The notes beneath the pieces were generated by a model. That model saw only the letters and a program-made list of their open reading frames with translations. It searched no databases and had not been told where the DNA came from. A program made the translations under genes and the position numbers. From Polychytrium aggregatum (Eukaryota > Chytridiomycota > Chytridiomycetes > Polychytriales): a stretch of DNA of 64,000 nt. Location: positions 1 to 64,000 of the forward strand of contig NW_026516308.1 of NCBI RefSeq assembly GCF_025602895.1. The letters run 5' to 3'. Position 1 is the stretch's first letter, and every line of letters begins with the position of its first letter. Positions 19,943 to 32,081 of this stretch are shown here, one piece after another.

Positions 19943-22900
19943 CTAAGGATTCTGGGTGTTTCGAAGAACACATTCCAGGGCCTGTTCTCGGATCCGGTCC
20001 TCCAAGTTGGCAATGCTGGACGCGACTTGTTTGATGTCCTTGTGCCCGGGATTATTGATGGTTTCGGTCCAGATTTCCAGCGCCTCTCGGTACAAGTCAA
20101 GGGCGTTGACGTATTCGCTTTCAGCACATGCAACATCACCCAGGTTTTTGAGGACCTTTGCAATGCCGGGATGTTTTCGTGTTTTGTAATACTCGGTGAG
20201 AATGTCCACGGCTTCCTGAAGCATGCGTCGCGACTCGGAGAGTTGGTCCTGGAGACACTTGAGTACTCCATAGGCGTCAAGGGTCAAGGCAACCTGGACA
20301 TGGGCTCGAGTTTTGAGGGTCTTGAGATAGATATCAAGGGCCTCGAGGTACAGCTTCTCGGCAAGCTCATATTCGCCGCGTATGCGAGCAACAGTGCCCA
20401 AGCGGCGCAGAGTGACGGCGACGTCGACATGTTCCCGAGTGCCATAGATCTTGATTTTGATGTCCAGCGACTCCTGGTAGTGCTTGGATGCGACCTCCAA
20501 GTCATCTTGGAAACTGGCGACGTTGCCCAGGCAGTGGATGATGGTGGCAACGAATCCGTGTTCTCGTGTGCCATAGATTTTTACACCAATGTCGAGGGCT
20601 TCTTGCAAGTACTTGAGAGCGCCATCGGTGTCACCCTGAAATTCTGTGACATTGCCCAGAGATCCGATCGTGGGGACGACTGAGAAATGTTGCCGAGTGC
20701 CATATAGTTTGGTCTGGAGGGCAAGCGTTTCTTCATAAAATTTGATAGCGATTCCATAGTAACCCTTCCACTCAGCAATGTTACCCATCTGTTGAATCAT
20801 GGCGACGATATCTGGATATTCACGGGAGCCGTAGATTTTGGTCTTGATCTCGACCACCTCTTGGTAATACTTGAGAGTATCCTCGTAGTTGTACTGGACA
20901 TTGGCAAGATTGCCCAGAGATAGAAGTGTGGTAGCAACTAAAATGTGTTCCCGTGTGCCGTAGACCTTGACTCGGATATCGAGTGCATCTCCATAGTATT
21001 TTAGTGCGGCTGTACAGTCTCCCCACATGAACGCAAGACTTCCAAGGTTGTGAAGCACGGTCGCAATTTCGGGGTGCTCTCGGGTGCCATAGATCTTGGC
21101 CTTGATGTCGAGCGACTCTTGGTAGTACTTGAGAGCGCGATTGTAGTCACAGAGTGCGCTTGCGACATTGCCCAGGTTGTTGATCGTGGTGGCGATTTCA
21201 GGATGCTCTCGTGTGCCATAGACTTTGATGCTGATCTCGAGGGCCTCCTGATAGTGCCGGAGAGCGGCTGTGTAGTCACCTTGGGAGTTTGCGACACTGC
21301 CCATATTACTTATCGCTGTGGCAATTTCTGGGTGCTCTCGGGTGCCATAAACCTTGGTCTTGATGTCGAGTGACTCTTGGAAGTATTGGAGAGCGCCTTT
21401 GTAGTCACAGAGTGAGCTCGCGACATTGCCCAGGTTGTTGATCGTGGTGGCGATTTCGGAGTGCTCCCGAGTGCCGTAGGCCTTGACGCTGATCTCAAGG
21501 GCCTCCTGGAAGCATTTGCGAGCGACTAGATAGTTGCCTTGGGACTGAGCCACAGCGCCCAGGTTGTTTAATATTGTGGCGATTTCGGGGTGATTCCGCG
21601 TGTTATGGACCTTGGCTTTGATGTCCAGCGACTCTTGGAAGTACTGGAGAGCGGCTGTGTAGTCACCTTGGGAGTTTGCGACGCTGCCCATGTTGTTGAT
21701 CGTGGTAGCGATTTCAGGGTGCTCTCGGGTGCCATACACCTTAATGCAGGTATCTAGTGACTCTTGGTAGTATACAAGTGCGGAATTGTAGTTCCCTTGC
21801 GAGTGGGCAACACTGCCCATGTTACTGACCGTGGTGGCGATTGCCGGATGTTCTCGCGTGCCATACATCTTAATCTGGATGTCCAATGCTTCTTGATAGT
21901 ACTCGAGAGCAAGCCCATAGTCACCATTACCCTTTGCCATACGGCCCATATTGTTTATCGTGGTGGCGATATCAGGATGCTCTCGTGTGCCATAGATCTT
22001 TGTTTTGATGTCAAGCGATTCTTGGTAGTGCTTGAGAGCGGTTGCGTAGTCACCTTGTGAAGATGCGACATCGCCAATGTTATGAATCGTTGAGGCAACT
22101 GAGGGATGTTCTCTCGTGCAATATATCTTGATTTTGATATCGAGCGACTCTTGGTAGTACTTGAGAGCAGCCTCGTAGTTGCCTTGAGAGTAGGCAACAT
22201 TACCCATGTTGTTCATGGCCGTGGCAACTGAGGAATGCTCTCGTGTGGTATACACTTTGGACATGATATCCAGGGCCTCCTGGTAACATTTGAGCGCTAC
22301 TTCGTTGTCGCCCAGACAGTGCGTGGCATGACCCAAGTTGGTTATGCTTTCAGCAACATCCGAATGTGTTCGGGTGCCATAAATCTTGACTTTGATATCA
22401 AGTGCCTCCTGAAAGTATTTGAGCGCAGTCCGGTGGTCTCCTTGTGAGTTGGCGACAAAACCCATGTTGTTGATCGCGGTGGCAATTGAAGGGTGCTCTC
22501 GCGTTCCATGCACGATGGCTTGGATGCTCAGCGCCTCTTGGTAGTATTTGAGAGCTGCTTGACTGTCACCTTGAGCGCCAACGATCCTGCCCATGTAGTT
22601 GAAAGCATCGGCGACCTTCGGATGCTCTCGTGTGCGACGGAATTTGAGAGTTTTGACCAGATGTCGTTCGAGCACTTCTTTTGCCTTCTTGTAATGTCCA
22701 CTTCTTAGTGCAATCTGACCAATGCGAGCCTCGAAGGCCTGGTGGGTGTTTTTGGTGTATTCATCTGCGGCAGCCACAGATATGAGCGTGTCGAGATGCT
22801 CCGCGTATACTTGTGCCTTGAGATCCATTGGCTCGGTGAGCTTGAGTAAAACTGCGCCCGTGGCATCTTCGATCACTTCGGCATTCAGTTCACTGTGTGC

Positions 22901-24652
22901 CTGGACATACTCTCGAGCCACTCTCAGTGTGAGCGAGTGGGTCGAGTACTGTCCCTCGGCTCCACTTCGGAGGAGACCACTCTGTACCATCATCTTGATC
23001 AGATCGGCCACTGTGGAATGGACTGATCAGTTCCATACACTGACACCATTGATTGCGCTTCGATCCACTCGCAACTCACCTTCGGTCTTGAATTCCATCT
23101 TCTGTGCAATCGCCTTGATCAACTCGAGCTGGATGTTGGTCGGCGCCACCAAACTGAGGGCACCGAACAGCCTGGCTGCCTCGATGCCCTCATCCCCTCG
23201 CCTCATCAGCGAGTCCAGCGACAGATCCACAATCACCTTGAGCGACGACCGCGTGTCGTCCTCGCCATCCTGCAGCTCCAATGCTCCTGCAAACGTGGCC
23301 TCGAGCTCCGACAGGGGAGTGTCGTAGTTCTCGGCAAACGTCATGAATGTCTGGATGACGAGTGGATATCCGCTGATCTTGGCCACGATGCTGTCGAGGG
23401 ATTTCCTGGCTTCGTCTGACACAAGTCGCTGGACAATCATTGGCGACGACGACAGGATATAGTCGAGTGTAGTTTTGTCGTCCCAGTTGACGAGACGGAG
23501 CAGATCGTGCTGGAAGCTCGGTGCCTTGGTCTCAAGAGCACTGGTGAATGCACCAGGAGGCAGCGAGGCCAGCCGGGTCGTCACCACCACATCGCCGCTG
23601 AACCCGACCGACTTGGAGTGCTCAAACACAGAGTCGACCACACCGATGTCGTCGACATTGTCGAGCACCAAGAGATAGCCGTGTGTGCTGGCGAGGAACC
23701 TCGAGGCATGCTCCTTGATCTCATCGGGCTTGATGCCAGGGAACATCTCGATGAGTCCATCGATGGCAGTCGACTCGGTCGAGCAGTTGAGCCAGAAGAC
23801 CTGGCGGTACTGCGGCTTGATGCCGATGGTCTCAGCTTTGATGGCGAGGAGGTCTTCCTTGTTGCTCACATTCAGAATGCCCATCATGAAGAACAGGATC
23901 TGGAGGGCGAGGACAGACTTACCCATACCACCCATGCCAGAGATGACGGCGCGGCCAGTCAGGGTGAGTTGCTTGAGCAGGGTGTCGAGGTGGGCGGGAT
24001 CGAATCGGAACTTGGAGTCGCAAAAGTATTTGTAATGGATGGACGTAATGAGATCCATGTTGGGTGGGATGGGATGGACGAGGTTGAGGAGGCGGTAGAC
24101 TCGCTTGTGCATCTGGTCGGGACGGAGGCCAAGTGATTGGATCTGGTTCACTCTGCCGAGTGTCTGCTTGAGGGGGGCAAAGGCAGGGTCGTCGGGTAGG
24201 GACAACATGTTCGGCAGGAAGGGAGTGAAGACATCGACACCATCCTTGGTTTCCTTGGTGGCGATTCCGAGGGGAAGGACAGGGAGGGAGCGTTTGGCAT
24301 CCTTGAGGTCGAGGGCGGTCTTGATCTCAAGCAGAACGCTGTCCTCCTGGCCGGAGAGGGTGTTCTCAATCATAGGTTCGAACGATTCCAGACTGAGGAG
24401 CAGGAAGACGGCCTTGCTGGTGGGGAGGGCGCTGATAGGGCTGACTTGAGGGTCGCTGGGATTGTTGAGGCAGTCGACATCGTGGAAGACGGAAAGGGGT
24501 TTGCCATATCGACGGAGGGCGACCGAGGTGAGCACCTCCTTCAGAGCCTGGACAGTGTCGGCATCAGTCTGGGCACGGTATGAGAGGAACAAATCGTGGT
24601 CGGTGCCGTGGGCAGGGCAGGAATAGAGCTGGTTGCTGGTGGGTGTCAGCAT
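19943..24652 (-). CDS. TIR-NB-ARC-TPR STAND receptor (NLR-like), 1546 aa
   Basis: Exons are 24652-23080 and 23010-19943; the phase-1 junction joins EFKTE to VADLIKMMVQ. The N-terminal TIR domain has HDLFLSYRAQTDAD, FHDVDCLNN, KAVFLLLSLE and SVLLEIKTALDL, and the LLE glutamate matches the NADase position. The NB-ARC ATPase follows, with Walker A GMGGMGKS (about residue 240), Walker B YLLVLDNVDD, VVVTTR and GYPLVIQT, then a winged-helix part. The rest is about 21 tetratricopeptide repeats of 42 residues (pattern YQESLDIKTKIYGTREHPEI), the kinesin-light-chain-like type seen in fungal NB-TPR receptors. The last repeats are more diverged than the middle ones. The ATG at 24652 is chosen because the TIR core starts soon after it; the frame stays open upstream to 24838. 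Confidence 0.9.
20010..22660 (-). repeat. Array of about 21 TPR-coding units of 126 bp
   Basis: Each 126-bp unit encodes one 42-residue TPR. The units around 21050-21750 are the most alike, and one two-repeat block (252 bp) seems duplicated as a whole: the order SLCDY unit, then NSQGDY unit, then ALCDY unit recurs. This suggests recent unequal exchange or gene conversion. Confidence 0.85.
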
Positions 24653-24892
24653 GGCTGGATGGCTGACCGGAGGTGATGAAAGCCAAGCGCCAGATGTTCT
24701 TGATGGGGATATCGTCCTGCTGGCGCGCTCGAATGGTGTCGCCGTTGAAGCCAGAAAAAAAAGGCGAGCCAGATCATTCGTTCGCGCAGCCTCGATCTTG
24801 GCCTGGTTCTGGATCGATCTCCCCCAGCTCATCTCCAAAGCAGCAGCTACGCCGCCTCGATAGGTAGAGACCCGTATCGCACCCGTCAGCCA
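24653..24892. promoter_or_regulatory. Compact divergent promoter region
   Basis: Only 240 bp separate the start of the TIR-NB-ARC-TPR gene (-) from the start of the PCI-domain gene (+). No TATA box is evident. Both promoters and 5' UTRs must be in this stretch if the chosen starts are right. Confidence 0.4.
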
Positions 24893-27347
24893 ATGCCGCC
24901 CAAGACCAAAGCCTTCAAGCTTTCCAAGTACCTGTCACTGCTCCAAGACCATCTCGCTTCTGAGAACGGAGAGCAGGCCGCAAAGCTGTTCAGCATCAAC
25001 GGCCCCCATTTCCCCAGTCTCGTTCTCGAAGTGAGCTCGGTGAACGTACGTTAAGCTCCCGGCACCATCTTCCCAAATCGCTGGCATATGGATCCAGAGA
25101 CAAGGCCGTCCGCCGGATGAGAAAGGGCGATGGACGGCTGCTGACGCTCTGGGCGCCATTCTCTCGCAATGACCCAGTCCCAGGATCTCGAGCAGGATGT
25201 GTATTCGGCCCTCGACGAGCAGTGGGCCGAGATCTGCTTGATGCACATCAAGGTGATTGCCCAGTGCCAACTGAATCGCATCATCGATGCTGCAGCCGAC
25301 CAAAACACTCTTGCCCAGTGAGTATCTGTCGCCTCGTGGCTAATGCCGCTTCGTTGCCAATGCGGACTCTTGCTTCGACCCGACCTCGTTTCGGCCCATG
25401 GTTCTGCTTCAGGGTTGCTCATCCACATGCTCCCTTCCGTCTGCTCCCTCCAAGAACATTCCACCAGATTTTCACGACACAAACCCGCTGGTGTCTGCCC
25501 ATCTTTTATGCCATCGCCAAGGATCTTCGAGATCTGTCTATTCAGGTGAGCGGCCGCGACAGATGGGGGGGGGCATTGAAGCGATGAGACCGCTGGCGCA
25601 AGTCCGGTCTGCTTCATTCGCACTCGGGTTGGTTGACTTTCTGTGGCTTTTCTCGGCCGCATCTGGGATTCTTCTCGGTTGCCCATCTTTTGAATGTGCG
25701 CTTTGTTTCCATGCCGCACTAACGCTCGACCTGCAGGCAGATCTGTTGTTGAGCCAGCAAGGCATGAAGGTGGGCCGAGTCGAGGAAGCTGCACGGACCC
25801 TGAATCGAGGCTTCTCGCTGTGCATCACCGATCGCTCTGGGTACGAGGCCACCCGCAAGTGGGGCACCTATTACATCACCAACCTGCTCTTCAAGACCTA
25901 CTTCCAGGTTTGTCTGCGCCTGCTGTTGCTTGCAGGGCAAGAGACGCTGGCACAGGAGGAGGGTCGCATCGATGTCGAAACTGTTCGTCCTGGCGGCTCT
26001 ATCCGTCCATGTCCCCGATTAACTCCATCGACACTATCGGCTTTATCCATGGCCCTGCCTCTCCAGCTAGGCTCGACGAACCTGTGCACCAACGTGTTGC
26101 GTCTGATCGCCGCCGCCCCGGATCTGCCGCCGCTCGAGAGGTTTCCAATCGGCCATCAAGTGACGCATCGATTCTACCTGGGGTTGCTATCGTTCCAAAA
26201 CGAGCAATACAAAAAGGTATGCCGCTGTAGCGTTGGCGCTGCCGTGGTGTCGCCGCTACTCGCCCTTCTGGATCAGCTTCGCTTCGACAACCCGGCGTTG
26301 TTGAGCCACGAGATTGCATGATATTCTTGAGATGCTTCGACAAGACAGACGGGCCCCATGGAAACCAAAGCAAGGCAGCCAGAGCAGATCGTGCGTGCAC
26401 TGTTTGACTCGCTTCGACAACCCCCATCCTCACAGGCCGACGTGGATTTGTCGTTTGCATTCCGGCGATGTCCACGCGACAGCCCCAAGAACAAAATGTA
26501 GGTCGCTCACCGACGAGATGCTGGATTGTCGGCGGAGAGCTTGCGCTGTCAATGGGGATGCTGAAGCCGGTGGCTGCAGTGGTTCAGTCGCCATGGCAGC
26601 TGATTGTTTCGGGGACGGCTTATCGGCTAGAGTTTAATCACCTGTTCCGCACAGACTGATCCTCAACTACCTGATTCCGACGCGATTGCTGTATGGGATC
26701 CTGCCGAGTCCCAAGCTCTTCCAGCGGTATCCCTCGCTGGCGGCGCTCTATGAGGGCTTTAGCAACGCAATCCAGTCAGGCGATCTGGCCTCGTTCGACG
26801 AGTGCCTGAGCCAAAGCGAGCAGCTCCTGTTTCAGAAGGGCACCTTCCTGACGATCGAAAAGTGTCGGCTGCTGTGCGTGCGCACTCTGTTCAAGAAAGT
26901 GTAAGTAGTCGAGAATGTTTGGCGTTGCTGACCGTGGGTTTTTCTCCAAGCGGGGCGGGACCAGGAGATCCTCGACAGCGGCGGAGGAAAGGGGCTGAAA
27001 GACCGTTTCGCTGGCGATAACTCAACTGATGGCATCTCCGACTCTGGGCCGTTTGCTCCAGCTGGCTGCTTCAGAACAAGAGCCCAAAGTTCCAGCTGGC
27101 GCTGTTCCAGACGGCGCTGTCGTTCTGTGGACAGCCACACGATGTCGCCGATGTGGAGTGCCTTCTGGCCAACATGATCGACAAGGTGAGCAACCACCAG
27201 CACCAACGGCCGATCTGTTCGTTCGCTGATCCGTTCGCTGATCCGTGTGTCTTGTCAGGGTCTCGTCAAGGGGTACATCTCACATGAACGGAGCTTTGTG
27301 GTTCTCAGCCAGAAAGACCCCTTCCCGCCGCTCCAAAGCTTCCAGTA
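24893..27347 (+). CDS. PCID2: PCI-domain protein of the PCID2/Thp1/Csn12 family
   Basis: A multi-exon gene; recognisable exons start with MPPKTKAFKLSKYLSLLQ (24893-25045), then DLEQDVYSALDEQW to about 25320, the QTRWCLPIFYAIAKDL exon to 25547, GYEATRKWGTYYITNLLFK (about 25738-25908), LPPLERFPIGHQVTHRFYL to about 26217, a short exon with DLSFAFRRCPRDSPKNK near 26447-26500, then NYLIPTRLLYGILPSPKLF to 26900, QLALFQTALSF to 27185, and GLVKGYISHERSFVV to the end. The order and wording match PCID2 (human) and yeast Thp1/Csn12, whose PCI/winged-helix end binds a partner and nucleic acid. Thp1 works in the TREX-2 mRNA export complex. The choice between the PCID2 and Csn12 branches is not settled here. 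Some exon edges are approximate. Confidence 0.85.
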
Positions 27348-28261
27348 GCGCAGGTCATCGTGGCGGTCATGAAAGCCCCACATTTTGCAGCAGAGGCACC
27401 CTGAGTTGTCGTTGCTTTCGAGACCCTCAATACACTCGCGAGTCGCCCAGCTCCCTGGAGCTCGAGAAGTCCATCGTTGGCCGTGTCTCGCTCCAGCGCC
27501 ATCCATTCACCCGCATTTGTGAGCTCATTCGAGACGGACAAAATACGAATAGGAATACGAATACACATGCCACACGCCCAGGATGATCGAGACCTCGCGC
27601 ACATCCCACACTCACCACGCTCGGATCGATCAACGGTCTCTCGAAAGATATTGAAAGATATCGCACCATTCATGTTTGTCTATGGATTCGCTCATTCCAC
27701 AAACGGGTCTGGAGGCGTGATACAGCTCAGTGTCAAATGATGAGAATATGAAGGAATGTCACCACATTCTTCAAGGATATGAAGAGAAAGAGAGAGAAGG
27801 AAAAAATAGAGAAAAGTGCAAAAAGAAAGCTGGTTGGAGGAGCCCACGGAGCCGATAAAATGCAAGGATCAACAGGCCCTCCTTGGGCTCGTGGGAGTGT
27901 CTCATCGAAGGAGGGGGAGGGAGGGGGAAGGAGGGAGGGCGCTCACAAAACACACAACATCGGCAGGTATTCCGCGCCCTCGCATCCAATGCACACACGT
28001 CAAGGGGGAGCCATTAGAAAGGGAATGAAGATGCATAGCCAAACCCCACAGAGTCGTCAAATTAGCACACAACGAGAGGAAGGGTGGGAGAAGGGTGGTG
28101 GGGTGGCGCAGGGAGCGGCAGGCAGCTATCCAAACTGATCAACGGACATTGTCGGGCACGTCAAACTCCTAAACATAAATAGCACGAGGGAGGGGGGGAA
28201 GAAGGGCAGGCAGACACAGACACAGGTGGGGCCGAGAGACGCATACGAGAGGCATATCCGT
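27348..28261. other. Convergent intergenic region, purine-rich
   Basis: Between the 3' ends of the PCI-domain gene and EF-3. It has G/A-rich low-complexity stretches (about 27780-27830, 27910-27935 and 28070-28110) and no recognisable gene. It should hold the 3' UTRs of both genes. Confidence 0.5.
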
Positions 28262-31200
28262 TTAGTAGAGACCCAGTCGGACGGCCTCCTCGTCTTCGTC
28301 GGTGTCGAGGGCCTGGCCGGCCTTGAGCTTCTCCTGGATCTTCTTCTGGAGAGCCTTCTGCTCCTTGCGGGACAGCTTCTTCTGGGACTTGACCTTGGAG
28401 ACGTTGCCAAAGGCATCGATGCTGACTTCCTGCTCCTTCTGCTCAATGAGCTCGCCCTTGCCGACGATCTCCTTGGCGCCGGTGATGGTGAGGCGGCCGT
28501 TGTCGACGTTCCAGACTTCGGGGCAGAGGGCGCCAGTGAACTCGCGGTTGTGCGAGATCATGACGACACCGCCGCCAAAGGTGCGGATGGCCTCAGCCAT
28601 GGCACCGAGCGAGTCACGGTCGAGGTAGTTGGTGGGCTCGTCGAGGATGAGAATATGGGGGTTGGGCCACATGGCGGCACCGAGGACGACCTTGACCTTC
28701 TGGCCGCCCGACAGACCGCGCATGCGGGAGTGGGTGGCAAACTCGGGGTCGAGGCCAAGGTCCTTGAGGTGCTGCTCGACCTCCTTCTGGGTCAGGGGCT
28801 TGGCGTACATACCGGCACGGGCGGCCTCCTTGTCGTCGAAAGAGACAATGAGCTTGTCAAAGCCGAGCTGCTGCAGCTTCTCGAGCGACATCCAGGTGTT
28901 CTCTTCCCAGGACTTGTTCTCCCACTTGATCTCGTACTCGAACGAGCGCTTGGACTTGCGGCGACCGACAATGTCCTCAAGGATGCGCTTCTCGGTGACG
29001 CCATCGGCGTTGGTGACGTTGATGGGCTTGCGGTAGAGGATCTCCTCCTCGGGGGTCAGGACACGGGTGACCTTCTTGGCAGTCTCACGATCCTCACCAA
29101 AGGCGTAACGCCAGCGGATGTACTCGTTGGGGGTCTTGTCGAGGTGCTGCTCGATGTGGTGGAAGGCGTGCTGGGCGACGTAGGCGACACGCAGGTTGGG
29201 GTGCTTGACGACATCACCCTGGTCGGCGACGAGCTCACCAGTCAGAATCTTGATGACGGTCGACTTGCCGGCGCCGTTGGGGCCAATGACGGCGACACGC
29301 GAGTTGAGCGAGCACTGCAGCGAAATGTTGAACAGGATCTGCTTGGTGGTGCCGGGGTAGGTGAAGTTGACGTTGGACATCTTGTAGATGGCCTTGTCCT
29401 TGGACTTGACACCGTCGAGGAATCCGGGCTCGGGGAACTTCCACGAAACGAGCGAGGCCGAGAGCTCGTAGTAGGACTTGGCCTCGGGCTTCTGCTTGAC
29501 AAACTCAGAGAGGTTGCCGAGGTAGGTCTTGAGCTTGCGCTGCTCGTAGTGGATGATGGCAGTGCAGACGCGGTCGAGGAAGCCAGAGTCGTGCGAGACA
29601 ATGATGGAGGTGACGTTGGGGATGTTGGTGAGGTAGTTCTCGAGCCAGGCAACGTTGGCAACGTCCAAGTGGTTGGTGGGCTCGTCGAGGAGGAGGATAT
29701 CGGCCTTCATGAGCATAGCACGGGCAAGCTCGAGCTTCATCTTCCAGCCACCAGAGAGGGAGCCGACGGCCTGGGCGCGGCGCTCGGCAGTGAAGCCGAC
29801 GGACTCGAGGGTGCGGGCGACCTCGTCGCGGTCGGCGTTGGCCAGCTTGGGGTCAATGAAGATAAAGTCAAAGACAGACAGGTCGGCGTCTTCGGCCTGG
29901 AGGGCGTGCTCGACGTAGACGGTGCGGAGCTCGTCGGCAGAGGGGAAGCCATCGAGCTGGCCGTTGGCAATGGCGCGCATGAGGGTGGACTTGCCGGCGC
30001 CGTTGGGACCGCAGAGACCGTAGCGGCGGCCACGGATAAGGCGGAGGCGGGCGTTGTTGAGCAGGATCATACCACCGTAGGCAAGCGAGAACTCGCAGTT
30101 GCAGAGCTCCTCACCCTCCTCCATGACCATGGCCGAGACGGTAACGGCACGGCGCGAGGCAATGGTCTGGCCAATCTCGAGGGCAGCCTCGAGGGCGGTC
30201 TTGATGGACTCCTCCGAGGTGAAGGGGGTCAGGTACGAGAGGACGTGGTTGGTCCACTCGGCGACATCGACGATCTTGGTGTAGATCAGCTGGACAATGA
30301 TGGCGGCAGCGAGGTGCAGGGAAGCCTCGCTGCTGATCTTGAGGTGCTTCTTGAGGACGGCGAGGACGCTCTCGGTGTCCTCCTTCTCGACGGCCTCGTA
30401 CTGCGAGGCAAAGTCCTGGACGGCGAGGACAGCCTTCGCGACCTCCTCACCACCACCGACGCGGACGAGGGTGGCGCGGGCACGGCCAGCAACGTCACGG
30501 AGCTCGGGGTCGGCGGCAATGTCGCAGGCACGGTCGATACCGGGCAGGAGCTTGGGCAGGAACTGCTCGGCGTCGAGGGGGTTCTCGACGAGCTTGCACA
30601 TGTTGTCAATAATGACACAGGTCTGGCGGACAATGGCAGGCTTGCGCTCAGCGAGACCACGGGACAGCAGGGGCGACATGATGGCAAGGGTGGGGGCCTC
30701 GACGGTGGTGACGAAGGTGGTGGCAGCCAGCTTGAAGACAGTCTCGGGGACCTCCTGGGGGCGGGCAATGGACGAAATCATGGCAGGGAGGAAAGGAACG
30801 ATATCGGGGTTGCCGACAACGGAGGTGACGGCGGCGAGGGTCGACTTGGCAGCAGCCATGACCTGGTTGGAACGATGGGATGCGGAGAGGTCAGCAAGAA
30901 TGTCGCTGCAGCCACAAAGCACAACCACCAGGCAGAGGGGGGCATCTGGTGGCATCTGGTGGCGTCTCGGAGCATTTGGTGGCAACGCGTGAGAGTGGCA
31001 GAGCCGTCGCCACACAGGGTCGGTTGCACGGCCTGCACAGCACCGGCGTCACCAGGACACAGCACGGGATTGGACTGCCCTATCCCATGCACCGATGAAA
31101 ATGCAGTGTGCAGCGGAGGCATGGATACAGTGGGACAAGCAGCACAGCGGGCCAAGTGCCGGCGGGCGGTCGGCAGCGCAAATGCTCACCTCGGGCTTGG

Positions 31201-32081
31201 TGTCCCACATGCAGTCAGAGACCGAGGGGAGGAGATCGGGCAGGCAGCGGGAGACCTGGGTGGGGGCAGTGGCAGAGAACTTCTCGAAGCACTGCAGGGC
31301 GGCGACCTTGGTCTGCCACTTCTTCTCATTGGTGAGCGAGTCGATGAGGGCAGGCAGGTACAGCTTGAAGACAAAGGCGTCGGTGACAGCCAGGAAGGCG
31401 TCCAGGGCAGCCTGGGCGGCGGCACGGACGGGGGCGATCTTGTCACCAAAGGCACCAAAGACGATGGGCAGGGACGGGATCAGGGTGGGCTCGCCCTCAC
31501 GGCCAAAGGCAGTGACGAGCTCGCCAAGGGCGAGAACGGCAGCCTCGCGGGCACCGTTGTTCTTCTTGTGCTCAGAGGCAGTCTTGAGGCTGGCGAGGAC
31601 ATCGCCCGACTCGAGAGACTTGAGGCCAGCGGCCTTGACGGCAGCAGCGAGGTCCTTGGCGACCTGCTGGCGCTCCTCAGTGGTGGCAGCAGAGCTGACC
31701 TTTTCGATCAAAGTGGCAACAGACGACTGCAGGGAGGCGGAGAGCAGAGAGAGTGTCAGCACCGATGAATCGCACCGTGGGATACGCTGCGGGCGAGTGT
31801 GAATTGCAGCAGCTCTGTGCGGAGACAGCTGCTGCTGCTGTTGTACGGGGGAGCACTGCCAGTGCTTGCCAGGCCAACGCTGCGATTCGCTGCGGCTGGC
31901 AGGTGGATTGCTGAGACCATTGCATGCCAGAACATCGCGGCAGCGACGCCAGCACTGGCAGCCAGGGCGACAACCAACCGGCGTCTGACAGCAGTCAGAA
32001 GCGGCTATCACTAATCGCACAGTGTACCACCCCCAACCACCAGGCACACACACTGAGACATAGCAGAGCAGCAGTTACCAT
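28262..32081 (-). CDS. TEF3: Translation elongation factor 3 (EF-3), 1046 aa
   Basis: Exons are 32081-32079 (the ATG alone), 31726-31190 and 30862-28262, giving 1047 codons with all phases matching; yeast EF-3 is 1044 residues. EF-3 is a cytosolic ribosome-bound ATPase that helps release E-site tRNA in fungi. The N-terminal HEAT region (WDTKPEV, MSPLLSRGL, VIIDNMCKLV) is followed by two ABC ATPase cassettes. The first has Walker A GPNGAGKS (about residue 460), signature LSGGWKMKL and Walker B ILLLDEPTNHLD. The second has GPNGAGKS, LSGGQKVKV and LILDEPTNYLD, with the EF-3 chromodomain insert (YEIKWENKSWEENTW). The C-terminus is lysine-rich, as usual for ribosome binding. Single-copy housekeeping gene with strong GC-rich codon use. 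Confidence 0.97.

Noticed and set aside
20010-22660. CRISPR-like array
   Set aside because: The 126-bp period is an exact multiple of three, has no unique spacers, and encodes TPRs in one continuous frame.
27780-28110. Purine-rich stretch as a possible RNA gene
   Set aside because: Simple low complexity with no fold or promoter boxes that I can see.
28226-31768. 1180-codon plus-strand open frame
   Set aside because: It is the antisense shadow of EF-3, caused by strong GC-rich codon bias. EF-3 motifs on the minus strand are unambiguous.
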